A stretch of 64,000 bases of DNA from Chloroflexota bacterium (GTDB lineage Bacteria; Chloroflexota; Dehalococcoidia; Bin125). The stretch is from NCBI GenBank assembly GCA_009838915.1, contig VXQT01000027.1:1-64000 (forward strand), written 5' to 3'. Under the pieces are notes generated by a model. It saw only the letters and a program-made list of their open reading frames with translations. It did not search any database and had not been told where the DNA came from. This document shows, in pieces, positions 53,348 to 61,640 of this stretch (position 1 is its first letter; each line of letters starts with the position of its first letter). A program made the translations under genes and the position numbers.

Positions 53348-54916
53348 GTGCAGTCCGTCGAGTCCCAGCACGAATCGATTGTCATCGTCGACCTCGGCTC
53401 GCAGACGGCGATGCTGATCGCCCGCCGCGTGCGGGAACTCAACGTGTACTGCGAGCTGGTGCCGCCGACGGCCACCTGGGATCGCGTCCGGGAATCGAAT
53501 CCGCGCGGCGTGATTCTCAGCGGCGGACCGGCCAGCGTTCACGACGAGGGCGCGCCAACCGCTCCCGATTGGGCGCTTGACGGGCGCATGCCCGCGCTGG
53601 GCATCTGCTACGGCATGCAAACGATGGCCAATCAGCTCGGCGGTCGCGTCGCGGCCGGCCGAGAGCGCGAGTTCGGCGCGGCCCACATTTATCCCCATGA
53701 AGGCTCGGGATTGCTCGACGATCTGCCCCGTCCAATGCCGGTTTGGATGTCGCACGGCGACCGCGTGGACGAACTGCCCGACGGATTCCGCGCTCTGGCC
53801 GGCACGGACAGCATTCCGATTGCCGCCATGGGCGACGACAACCACCGATTCGGTATCCAGTTTCATCCTGAGGTCGTGCACACGCCTCACGGGCTACATT
53901 TGCTCAGCAATTTCGTCTACGAGATCTGCGGCTGCTCAGGCGACTGGGACGCCGCCCACTTCATCACCGAGACCGTCACCGAGATACGTGAGCAGGTTGG
54001 CGGCAATCACGTCGTCTGCGGACTCTCCGGCGGGGTCGATTCGTCCGTCGCCGCCGCGCTGGTCCACCGAGCCGTCGGCGACCAGCTCACCTGCATCTAT
54101 GTCGACAACGGCCTGATGCGCCTCGGCGAGACCGAGCAGGTGGTCGACACCTTCCAGCGCAACATGCACATGGACCTGCGCGTCGCCCGTTCCGGCGACA
54201 GATTCCTCGAAGAACTCGCCGGCGTCGACGATCCCGAGACCAAGCGCAAGCGGATCGGCGAAACGTTTATCTCGGTCTTCGAAGAGACAGCGCTCGAAAT
54301 CACCAGAGACGACCACGGCGTTGACTATCTCGTCCAGGGCACGACCTATCCCGACGTGGTCGAGAGCGCCGGCTCCGGTCACGGATCGGCCACCGCGATG
54401 ATCAAATCGCATCACAACGTCGGCGGATTGCCCGACGATCTGCGTTTCGAACTGATAGAACCGCTTCGCCACCTGTTCAAGGACGAGGTCCGCGAAGTCG
54501 GACGCGAACTCGGTCTGCCAGAGGAGATCGTCGGCCGCCAACCCTATCCCGGTCCCGGCCTCGCAATTCGCATCATCGGACCGGTCACGCACGAGAAAGT
54601 GCGCGTCCTCCAGCTCGCCGACGCTGTCGTCATGGACGAGATCCAGGAGGCCGGGCTCTACGACGATCTCTGGCAGTCGTTCGCGATCCTCACCGACACG
54701 CGCACGGTCGGCGTGCAGGGCGACGCGCGCACCTACGGATGGGTCTGCGCGATCCGCGCCGTCACCGCCGACGACGCCATGACCGCCGACTGGGCCCGTC
54801 TCCCCTACGACGTCCTCGGCACGATCGCCAACCGAATCGTCAATGAAATCCCCGAGATCAACCGGGTCGTCTACGACATCACCTCAAAACCCCCCGGCAC
54901 TATTGAGTGGGAGTGA
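53348..54916 (+). CDS. guaA: GMP synthase (glutamine-hydrolysing)
   Basis: Converts XMP to GMP with ATP and glutamine. The class-I amidotransferase domain has G-I-C-Y-G-M-Q (nucleophile Cys) and F-H-P-E-V. The ATP pyrophosphatase domain has C-G-L-S-G-G-V-D-S-S-V, and the dimerisation domain ends in the canonical P-P-G-T-I-E-W-E. GTG start, 522 residues. It heads a plus-strand purine series that ends with purS. Confidence 0.96.
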   Translation: MQSVESQHESIVIVDLGSQTAMLIARRVRELNVYCELVPPTATWDRVRESNPRGVILSGGPASVHDEGAPTAPDWALDGRMPALGICYGMQTMANQLGGRVAAGREREFGAAHIYPHEGSGLLDDLPRPMPVWMSHGDRVDELPDGFRALAGTDSIPIAAMGDDNHRFGIQFHPEVVHTPHGLHLLSNFVYEICGCSGDWDAAHFITETVTEIREQVGGNHVVCGLSGGVDSSVAAALVHRAVGDQLTCIYVDNGLMRLGETEQVVDTFQRNMHMDLRVARSGDRFLEELAGVDDPETKRKRIGETFISVFEETALEITRDDHGVDYLVQGTTYPDVVESAGSGHGSATAMIKSHHNVGGLPDDLRFELIEPLRHLFKDEVREVGRELGLPEEIVGRQPYPGPGLAIRIIGPVTHEKVRVLQLADAVVMDEIQEAGLYDDLWQSFAILTDTRTVGVQGDARTYGWVCAIRAVTADDAMTADWARLPYDVLGTIANRIVNEIPEINRVVYDITSKPPGTIEWE

Positions 54917-54921
54917 CGCCT

Positions 54922-55350
54922 GTGGTTATCACGATCTGCATGAGTATGTCCTTGCGCCATCGACTGCCGGAGATCTGCGGCGTGCTGGAATCAGCCGGTC
55001 ACGAAGTGTTGACTCCGGTCGACACGCGCGAGTTCGACTACGAAGGCGCCAACGATCACCAACGCGCAGACCTCAAGCGGGACAAGGACCTGATTCGCAC
55101 CCACTACGAGAAGATCAAGGTCTCCGATGCCATCCTCGTCCTCAACGAAGACCTGCCCGAGAAGCCCCGCTACATCGGCGGCAACAGTTTCCTCGAGATG
55201 GGCTTCGCCCACATCCTCGACATCCCCATCTACCTGATGCAGGACGTCCCCGAGTCGCCCTACCGCTCGGAAATGCTGGCCATGGACCCCATCGTGATCG
55301 ACGGCGACTTGAGCAAGATTCCGTCCGACATCCCGGCGGTCGTGGGATAG
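54922..55350 (+). CDS. Nucleoside 2-deoxyribosyltransferase-like protein
   Basis: A 142-residue Rossmann-like protein. S-D-A-I-L-V-L-N-E-D is followed by Y-I-G-G-N-S-F-L-E-M-G-F-A-H, close to the G-x-x-x-x-E-x-G-x-A motif of nucleoside deoxyribosyltransferases and related nucleotide-sugar hydrolases, and by L-D-I-P-I-Y-L. GTG at 54922 was chosen because GGGAG lies 8 nt upstream inside the guaA end; the frame is open to a GTG at 54907. Its position between guaA and purD suggests a base or nucleotide salvage role, not proven. Confidence 0.68.
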   Translation: MVITICMSMSLRHRLPEICGVLESAGHEVLTPVDTREFDYEGANDHQRADLKRDKDLIRTHYEKIKVSDAILVLNEDLPEKPRYIGGNSFLEMGFAHILDIPIYLMQDVPESPYRSEMLAMDPIVIDGDLSKIPSDIPAVVG

Positions 55351-55359
55351 CCTCGCAGC

Positions 55360-56628
55360 ATGCGCATCCTGATCGTCGGCGGGGGCGGACGCGAGCACGC
55401 GCTGGCCTGGAAGCTGGCGCAGTCGCCGAGCTGCGAAGCCATCCTCGCGGCGCCCGGTAACGCCGGTACGGCCGACTTGGGCGAGAACCTCGCTATCCAC
55501 GACTCCGACATCGGCGGCATCTGCTCAGTGGCCGAGGAACGGCGCATCGACCTCGTCGTCGTTGGCCCGGAGGCGCCGCTCGCCGCCGGCCTCGTCGACG
55601 CGCTGACCGAGCGCGGCATCCTCGCGTTTGGTCCGACACAGCAGGCGGCGCAGATCGAGTCGTCCAAGTGGTTCGCCAAGCAGGTTATGCAGTCCGCCGG
55701 CGTGTCCCACGCGCGGGGTGAACTCTTCGACTCGGCGCAGGCCGCCCACAAGTGGCTCGAGATCCTCGGCCCCGACGACCTGCCCGTGCTCAAGGCCGAC
55801 GGCCTCGCCGCCGGCAAGGGCGTCATAGTTCCCGACCACATCGACGACGCCCACGACGCCATCGATCAGATGTTTGCCGGGGCCTTCGGTTCGGCCGGCG
55901 AGCGAGTCGTGATCGAGGACCGCCTTAAGGGTATGGAGGCGTCGGCCATGGCCGTCGTCTCAGGATCCGACATCCTCCCGCTCCCCCTCAGTTGTGACTA
56001 CAAGCGGATCATGGACCGCGACCAGGGACCCAATACCGGAGGCATGGGCGTGTACGCCCCGCCAGGATTCGTCGGCGAGCCTCAAGATGTCTTCGCGGAT
56101 GTCCACCAGCCGGTGGTCGAGCAGATGGACTCCGGCGGCTGCCAGTTTCACGGCCTGCTCTACGCCGGACTGATGATCGACGACGGGGCCATGAACGTGC
56201 TTGAATTCAACGCCCGCTTCGGCGATCCCGAGACCCAGGCCATCCTGCCCCTGCTCGACGGCGACCTGCTCCCTGTGCTCGAAGCGTCGGCGCGCGGCGA
56301 GGCGCTGCCGAGAGATGCGATCTCACACTCGGGACGCGCATCGGTCAGCGTCGCCATCGTCAGCGGCGGATATCCCGGCCCGTACGAAACCGGCAAGCCG
56401 ATCCTCGGACTCGACGCCATCGACGAGTCTGTGGACGTCTTCCACGCCGGTACGGCGATCGACGATGATGGACGCACCGTGACCGCAGGCGGACGCGTGC
56501 TCGCCGTCACGGCCGTCGCCGATACGCTGGCGGAGGCGCGTGGCATCGCCTACGACAACGTCCGCCGCATCACGTTCGACGGCTCGTTCCACCGCACCGA
56601 CATCGCCCTCAGGGAGTTGGAATCATGA
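55360..56628 (+). CDS. purD: Phosphoribosylamine-glycine ligase (GAR synthetase)
   Basis: ATP-grasp enzyme making glycinamide ribonucleotide. M-R-I-L-I-V-G-G-G-G-R-E-H-A opens the protein, L-K-A-D-G-L-A-A-G-K-G-V is the ATP loop, G-P-N-T-G-G-M-G-V-Y-A-P is diagnostic, and F-N-A-R-F-G-D-P-E-T-Q supplies metal ligands. Length is 422 residues. It overlaps the cupin ATG by four bases (ATGA). Confidence 0.96.
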   Translation: MRILIVGGGGREHALAWKLAQSPSCEAILAAPGNAGTADLGENLAIHDSDIGGICSVAEERRIDLVVVGPEAPLAAGLVDALTERGILAFGPTQQAAQIESSKWFAKQVMQSAGVSHARGELFDSAQAAHKWLEILGPDDLPVLKADGLAAGKGVIVPDHIDDAHDAIDQMFAGAFGSAGERVVIEDRLKGMEASAMAVVSGSDILPLPLSCDYKRIMDRDQGPNTGGMGVYAPPGFVGEPQDVFADVHQPVVEQMDSGGCQFHGLLYAGLMIDDGAMNVLEFNARFGDPETQAILPLLDGDLLPVLEASARGEALPRDAISHSGRASVSVAIVSGGYPGPYETGKPILGLDAIDESVDVFHAGTAIDDDGRTVTAGGRVLAVTAVADTLAEARGIAYDNVRRITFDGSFHRTDIALRELES

Positions 56629-56981
56629 CCACACAGACGAACCGCGAGATTCGCCCGAATCTGCAGGCTCACGACGAAGCGCAGCAAGTCGAGATGTTCC
56701 CCGGCGTCGTGCGCCGCACGCTCAACGCGGGGGAGCGCACCTCGATCCATGAGATTGAGATTGCGGCGGGCGGTTGCGTCCCGATGCACACGCATCCGCA
56801 CGAACAGATCGGCTACCTCGTTTCCGGCCGCGTCAAGTTCGAACTCGGAGATGAAACCAAGGAGCTCTCCGCCGGTGACTCCTGGATCATCCCTTCGGAG
56901 GTGCCGCACGAGGTGACGGCGCTGGAGGATTCGGTCGCGATGGACATCTTCTCGCCGGCGCGAGAGGAGTTCATTCCCTGA
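56625..56981 (+). CDS. Small cupin-domain protein
   Basis: A 118-residue single-cupin protein. H-T-H-P-H-E-Q-I-G-Y-L-V-S-G is cupin motif 1 with the metal-binding His/Glu set, and P-S-E-V-P-H-E-V is motif 2 with the last His. GGAG precedes the ATG. It is locked between purD (ATGA overlap) and purB (TGATG overlap), so it is made together with purine enzymes. Role unknown; a regulator or metabolite isomerase is possible. Confidence 0.85.
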   Translation: MTTQTNREIRPNLQAHDEAQQVEMFPGVVRRTLNAGERTSIHEIEIAAGGCVPMHTHPHEQIGYLVSGRVKFELGDETKELSAGDSWIIPSEVPHEVTALEDSVAMDIFSPAREEFIP

Positions 56982-58273
56982 TGATCCCCCGCTATCAACG
57001 CGCGGAGATGGCCGCGCTCTGGACCGATGACGCGAAGTGGCGGCGCTGGCTCGATGTCGAGATTGCCGTGGTCAACGCCTGGGCCGACGAAGGCGTCGTG
57101 CCCCGTGAGGACGCCGAACTTGTCGCCGCCAACGCCGGCTACAACGTCGCCGACATCGACCGTTACCAGGCCGAAGTCCACCACGACACCCTCGCCTTCC
57201 TCCGCTCGGTCGCCGACACGCTCGGCCCCGAGTCGCGCTGGGTCCACCACGGCCTGACCACTTCCGACGTCTGGGACACCGCCTCAGCCCTCCAGATCCG
57301 CGACGCCGCGCGGATCATCGAGGACGACCTCGACCGGCTCGAGGCCTCGATCACGAGGCGCGCCGTCGAGCACAAGCACACGCTCTGCATCGGACGCACG
57401 CACGGCATCCACGGCGAGCCGACCACCTTCGGTCTCAAACTGGCCGGATGGATCGACGAGACGCGTCGCAACCGCCGACGGATGGCCGATGCGATCGAGT
57501 CGGTCGCGGTTGGCAAGATCTCCGGCGCGGTCGGCACCCACGCGACCGTGCCGCCGCACATCGAGGAGCGCGTCTGCCGCGAGCTCGGGCTGGGCGTCGA
57601 GGCGATCTCCACCCAGGTCGTCCAGCGCGACCGCCACGCCCACTTCCTTTCGACCCTTGCCGTGATCGCCGCCTCGCTGGAGCGCTTCGCCACTGAGATT
57701 CGCCATCTGCAGCGGACGGAGGTCCGCGAAGTACGCGAGCCCTTCGCCGAGGGCCAGGCCGGCTCCTCCGCTATGCCGCACAAGCGCAACCCCGAGAAGG
57801 CCGAGCGCGTCTGCGGACTCGCCCGCACGATCCGCGCCAACGCGCTCACCGCGCTGGAGAACGTCGCCCTCTGGCACGAGCGCGACATCTCACACACCTC
57901 GGCCGAGCGCATTGCCATTCCCGACGCCTGCTTCGCGCTCGACTACATCACCGACATGCTGGCCTGGATCATCGACGGCCTCGTGATCGACGCCGACCGC
58001 ATGCAGCAGAACCTCGAATCCTCCTACGGCCTGATCTATAGCCAGCGCGTCATGCTCGCCCTGACCGAGGCCGGCGTCGGCCGCGACGACGCCTACAAGA
58101 GAGTCCAGTCCTACGCGATGCAAGCCTGGGACGAAGGTATCCAGTTCCGAGACCTGATCGAGCAGGATGACGTGATCACCTCCGCCCTCGATCACGAGGC
58201 AATGAACGCAGTCTTCGATCCCGGCTACTTCACCCAGCACATCGACGCCTCATTCGCCCGGTTGGGTCTATAG
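56981..58273 (+). CDS. purB: Adenylosuccinate lyase
   Basis: Removes fumarate from SAICAR and from adenylosuccinate. The fumarase/aspartase signature G-S-S-A-M-P-H-K-R-N-P is intact, with G-R-T-H-G-I-H-G-E-P-T carrying the catalytic His and H-H-G-L-T-T-S-D-V-W-D-T earlier. Length is 430 residues. It starts on the last base of the cupin stop. Confidence 0.96.
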   Translation: MIPRYQRAEMAALWTDDAKWRRWLDVEIAVVNAWADEGVVPREDAELVAANAGYNVADIDRYQAEVHHDTLAFLRSVADTLGPESRWVHHGLTTSDVWDTASALQIRDAARIIEDDLDRLEASITRRAVEHKHTLCIGRTHGIHGEPTTFGLKLAGWIDETRRNRRRMADAIESVAVGKISGAVGTHATVPPHIEERVCRELGLGVEAISTQVVQRDRHAHFLSTLAVIAASLERFATEIRHLQRTEVREVREPFAEGQAGSSAMPHKRNPEKAERVCGLARTIRANALTALENVALWHERDISHTSAERIAIPDACFALDYITDMLAWIIDGLVIDADRMQQNLESSYGLIYSQRVMLALTEAGVGRDDAYKRVQSYAMQAWDEGIQFRDLIEQDDVITSALDHEAMNAVFDPGYFTQHIDASFARLGL

Positions 58274-58369
58274 ATCTCTGTTCCTGCTTCACGCAGGGAC
58301 TGATGGGGGCATCCACAGAGACCGATCACTCCGTCAACTTGACCTAAAATCGTTCCGAAGGAGTTTGCC

Positions 58370-59281
58370 ATGAGCGTGATGATGGAATCCGACCTGGACC
58401 TACCGAAGCACTCGGGCAAGGTTCGAGACATCTACGACCTCGGCGATCGTCTGCTGCTGGTCACCACCGACCGCATGTCTGCGTTTGACGTCGTGCTGCC
58501 GACCGGTATCCCCGACAAGGGCTGCGTGCTGACGCAGATGTCGGCCTTCTGGTTCGACGCGACGGAATCGGTAGTACCCAACCACATGATCCGCGTGATC
58601 GACTCGACAGACAATCCCGACATCCCGGTCTCGCTCGGACCGGAGTACATCGGCCGCACGATGCTGGTCAAGAAATGCGAGCCGGTCAAGCTGGAGGCGA
58701 TCGTACGCGGCTACCTGGCCGGCTCAGGCTGGGCCGAGTACCAGCGCGACGGCACGGTCTGCGGGATTCCGCTTCCGGCCGGACTGACCGAGTCGGAGCC
58801 GCTGCCCAACCCGATTTTCACGCCCTCGACCAAGGGCGAGGTCGGCGAACACGACGAGAACATCACCTACGAGCAGGCCGTGGGCATCGTCGGCGAGGAC
58901 GTAGCCAACACGGTCAAGGTGCGCTCGATGGCGCTCTACACTTACGGCCTCTCGCGGGCGCAGGAGGCGGGATTCTTCCTCGCCGACACCAAGTTCGAGT
59001 TTGGCGCGACACAGAACGAACAGGGCGAGGACGAGATCATCCTGATCGACGAGGCACTGACCCCCGATTCGTCGCGCTTCTGGGACGCCGGGATCTACAA
59101 GCCGGGTCAATCGCAGCCGTCGTACGACAAGCAACCGCTGCGCGACTGGCTGACCTCGACCGGCTGGGACAAGGAGCCGCCCGGTCCTGAACTGCCGGAC
59201 GATGTGGTCAAGGACATCCGCGGCCGCTATCGCACGGCGTTCGAGCGTGTCACCGGCCGCGAACTGATCACGGCCGGCTGA
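58370..59281 (+). CDS. purC: SAICAR synthase
   Basis: Joins CAIR and aspartate using ATP. K-H-S-G-K-V-R-D-I-Y-D-L-G-D opens the protein, E-A-I-V-R-G-Y-L-A-G-S-G-W is conserved, and E-A-L-T-P-D-S-S-R-F-W closes the catalytic part. At 303 residues it is the longer form, versus about 240 in Escherichia coli. AAGGAG sits just before the ATG. The 96-bp gap after purB is the only sizeable space in the purine series and could hold its own promoter. Confidence 0.96.
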   Translation: MSVMMESDLDLPKHSGKVRDIYDLGDRLLLVTTDRMSAFDVVLPTGIPDKGCVLTQMSAFWFDATESVVPNHMIRVIDSTDNPDIPVSLGPEYIGRTMLVKKCEPVKLEAIVRGYLAGSGWAEYQRDGTVCGIPLPAGLTESEPLPNPIFTPSTKGEVGEHDENITYEQAVGIVGEDVANTVKVRSMALYTYGLSRAQEAGFFLADTKFEFGATQNEQGEDEIILIDEALTPDSSRFWDAGIYKPGQSQPSYDKQPLRDWLTSTGWDKEPPGPELPDDVVKDIRGRYRTAFERVTGRELITAG

Positions 59282-59294
59282 ACCGGCGCCCGTG

Positions 59295-59555
59295 ATGCAG
59301 TACAAGGCCGAGATTCACGTCACGCTCAAGCGGACCGTCAACGATCCGCAGGGTCTCGCGATCCGCGGCGGCTTGCACTCGCTCGGCTACGAAACGGTCG
59401 AGTCCGTCCGCGCCGGCAAGTTCATCGAGGTCTGGCTGGAGGCAACGTCGGCGGAGGAAGCGCGGCGGCTGGCGGACGAAATGTCGGACCAGTTGCTGGC
59501 GAATCCGGTGATCGAGGATTACGCCATTGCGATCGCTGATGCGGCTACGAGCTAA
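59295..59555 (+). CDS. purS: Phosphoribosylformylglycinamidine synthase subunit PurS
   Basis: Small structural subunit that lets PurQ channel ammonia to PurL. Y-K-A-E-I-H-V-T-L-K-R-T-V-N-D-P-Q-G and E-V-W-L-E-A are the PurS pattern; 86 residues. A GTG one codon earlier is an alternative start. purQ and purL are not in the window. Its last 11 bases overlap the end of convergent hisB. Confidence 0.92.
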   Translation: MQYKAEIHVTLKRTVNDPQGLAIRGGLHSLGYETVESVRAGKFIEVWLEATSAEEARRLADEMSDQLLANPVIEDYAIAIADAATS

Positions 59556-60132
59556 GCGTGCCTTTGGTGCTCGGCGCGCCGGACTCTTCCACGACCCGGA
59601 CCGCATCGCGCAGGCAGCGAGCCAGCGCCTTGAACGTGGCTTCGATGATGTGGTGCTCGTTCTCGCCTGCGAGTTGGCGTACGTGCAGCGCGAGACGGCC
59701 CTCGTGGGCGACGGTTTCGAGGATGTGCCTGGCCATCGACGACGGCAGCTCGCCGATCATCGGGGCGGGGAAATTGAGGTCGATGGCCGCGTAGGGTCGG
59801 CCGCTGAGGTCGAGCGCGACCTGGATCAGTGATTCGTCGAGCGGCACGGTGCGGTCGGCGAAGCGGGCGATGCCGGCTCGGTCGCCGAGCGCGTCGTCCA
59901 GCGCGCGGCCGACGGCGATTGCGACATCCTCCGAGGTATGGTGCGCGTCGACGTGAAGGTCGCCGCTCGCCTGGACGCTCAGGTCAAATGCGCCGTGTCG
60001 GGCGAGCTGGTGCAGCATATGGTCGAGCATGCCGACCCCGGTGGAGACGTCGGCCCGGCCGGAGCCGTCGAGTTCGAGTTCCACTCGGATCGAGGTCTCA
60101 CCGGTATCGCGAGTGACGGTCGCGCTGCGCAT
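59545..60132 (-). CDS. hisB: Imidazoleglycerol-phosphate dehydratase
   Basis: Sixth step of histidine synthesis. D-A-H-H-T-S-E-D and G-E-N-E-H-H-I-I-E-A hold the Mn-binding histidines; G-M-L-D-H-M-L-H-Q-L is the third conserved block. Length is 195 residues, a monofunctional form with no phosphatase domain. hisC lies about 3.3 kb further along on the same strand, with an unrelated operon between them. Confidence 0.95.
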   Translation of the reverse strand: MRSATVTRDTGETSIRVELELDGSGRADVSTGVGMLDHMLHQLARHGAFDLSVQASGDLHVDAHHTSEDVAIAVGRALDDALGDRAGIARFADRTVPLDESLIQVALDLSGRPYAAIDLNFPAPMIGELPSSMARHILETVAHEGRLALHVRQLAGENEHHIIEATFKALARCLRDAVRVVEESGAPSTKGTLSS

Positions 60133-60235
60133 GCGCTCACTGTGTCGCAGAAGGCGAGCGATGTCCAGTGCCGCCTTACACTTACCTCAAGCGCAGTCCG
60201 CCTGGGGTGGCGCAAAGAGCGCAGGCAGGAACCTT

Positions 60236-60661
60236 ATGGAACGTGCGGAGCTGATCGAGAAGCTGAACGGGGATCTTGCCGCCGAGCTTGCGGCGATCGT
60301 CACGTACATCACCTACGCCGCGCGGGTTGACGGTCCGCAGCGTCCTCAGTTGGCGCAGTTCTTCACCGCAGAAGTGAGCGGTGAGCAAATCCACGCGACC
60401 TACCTGTCCAACAAAATTGTCGCGCTCGGCGGCGAGCCGACCACTGTGCCCGCCGAGGTGCCGCTGCCAAGCGGCAACCGGGCGATGCTTGAAGCCGTAC
60501 TGGACCTGGAACGCGAAGCGGTCAACCGCTACACCGAGCGTCTGCAAGACGCCGAGGCGTTCGGCGATATCGCGCTCAAGGTCACGCTCGAGGACTTCAT
60601 CCGAGACGAAACCGGCCACCTCGAAGAAACCGAGGCCATCCTCCGCCACTGGGATCTCTGA
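60236..60661 (+). CDS. Ferritin-like (bacterioferritin/Dps-like) diiron protein
   Basis: A 141-residue four-helix bundle. Spaced Glu/His residues fit a diiron site: E-L-A-A-I-V-T-Y, E-Q-I-H-A, E-R-E-A-V-N-R-Y and D-E-T-G-H-L-E-E-T-E. AGGAA lies 5 nt before the ATG. It probably stores or oxidises iron. It stands alone between hisB and a repeat cluster. Confidence 0.85.
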   Translation: MERAELIEKLNGDLAAELAAIVTYITYAARVDGPQRPQLAQFFTAEVSGEQIHATYLSNKIVALGGEPTTVPAEVPLPSGNRAMLEAVLDLEREAVNRYTERLQDAEAFGDIALKVTLEDFIRDETGHLEETEAILRHWDL

Positions 60662-60665
60662 TCCC

Positions 60666-60782
60666 CTCTCCCCCCGCAGGGCAAGAGGCGACATCTCACC
60701 TCTCCCCCCGCAGGGCAAGGGGCGACATCTCACCTCTCCCCCCGCCTCAGCGGGGGGAGATGCCGAAGGCAGAGGGGGGGCT
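60666..60782. repeat. Tandem GC-rich repeat with perfect hairpin; dispersed repeat copy 2
   Basis: Two 34-bp direct copies beginning CTCTCCCCCCGCAGGGCAAG (60666 and 60700), differing at one base, are followed by a third, diverged start. That third copy forms a perfect 11-bp hairpin, TCTCCCCCCGC / GCGGGGGGAGA with loop CTCA (60735-60760). The segment after the hairpin matches, in reverse, the repeat at 47230. It lies between convergent genes and could act as a terminator. Confidence 0.75.
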
Positions 60783-61640
60783 CTACGCCGGCCGCTCCGT
60801 CGTCCGCTCCTCGATCGCGTAGAGCTCGTCCATCCCCGCCATCTGTTGCACCTCGCGATAGAGCGACATCAACTCGTCGACATCGCGGCCCGATGATCGG
60901 TCTGCAGCAATACGGCGATACGCGTCGCGCATCGCTCCGTAGGCGGCGACCTGTCCGGTGAAGGGATCGATCAGCACGTTGAATCCGTGTTGGGCGAGCA
61001 TCTTGCGGTCGAGACGGTCGGCAGGCGCCATCAGCGAGAGCGGCCCGCCGAGGACTCTGCCGGCCTCGGCGATCTCGCCGGGATCGTTGGTGAACAGCAT
61101 CAGCACGTCGGCCCCCGCCTCGCGGTAGGCGGCGCAGCGCTCGAGGGCGCGCTCGAACGACTCGTTGCGCACGGCGCCGGTGCGGGCGATGATGATGAAG
61201 TCATCGTCGCGGCGCGCCTCCACCGCTTCGCGGACCTTGTCGACCATCATCTCGAGCGGGACCAGGTGCTCAACGCCCTTGTGATGATGCGCGCGCTTGG
61301 GAGCGACCTGGTCCTCGATCTCGATCGCCGCCGCGCCCGCCGCCTCGATCTCGCGCACCGCCCGCGTGGTGTGCAAGGCGTCGCCGAAGCCGACGCCGCC
61401 GTCAACGATGAGCGGGATGTCGGAGCGCGCCGTGATCTGTCGGGTCAGCCCCGCCACTTCGGTGATCGTCAGCAGGGCCTCGGAGACGGAGAGCTGGAAT
61501 CCAAACCCGCCGCCGGAGAGGTACGCAGCCTCGAATCCCAGAGATTCGACCAGCCGGGCCGAGAGCGGGTCAAGGGCGACGGGCGCGAGGATAGGGTGCC
61601 CGGATCGGACGAGGTTGGCGAAGGCGGCACGATCGTTCAT
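60783..61640 (-). CDS. Isocitrate lyase/PEP mutase family enzyme, catalytic-Cys motif altered
   Basis: A TIM-barrel lyase of 285 residues. Y-L-S-G-G-G-F and D-G-G-V-G-F-G-D are family motifs, and E-D-Q-V-A-P-K-R-A-H-H-H-K-G occupies the place where isocitrate and methylisocitrate lyases have K-K/R-C-G-H. The catalytic Cys is Ala, so a true isocitrate lyase is unlikely. A decarboxylase or PEP-mutase-like C-C or C-P bond enzyme fits better. It overlaps the upstream CoA-transferase gene by ATGA, so its substrate may be made from the CoA-transfer product. Confidence 0.87.
   Translation of the reverse strand: MNDRAAFANLVRSGHPILAPVALDPLSARLVESLGFEAAYLSGGGFGFQLSVSEALLTITEVAGLTRQITARSDIPLIVDGGVGFGDALHTTRAVREIEAAGAAAIEIEDQVAPKRAHHHKGVEHLVPLEMMVDKVREAVEARRDDDFIIIARTGAVRNESFERALERCAAYREAGADVLMLFTNDPGEIAEAGRVLGGPLSLMAPADRLDRKMLAQHGFNVLIDPFTGQVAAYGAMRDAYRRIAADRSSGRDVDELMSLYREVQQMAGMDELYAIEERTTERPA

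Noticed and set aside
60666-60760. Short CRISPR-like array
   Set aside because: Units abut with no spacers and end in a hairpin, so it is a tandem repeat; no cas genes nearby.
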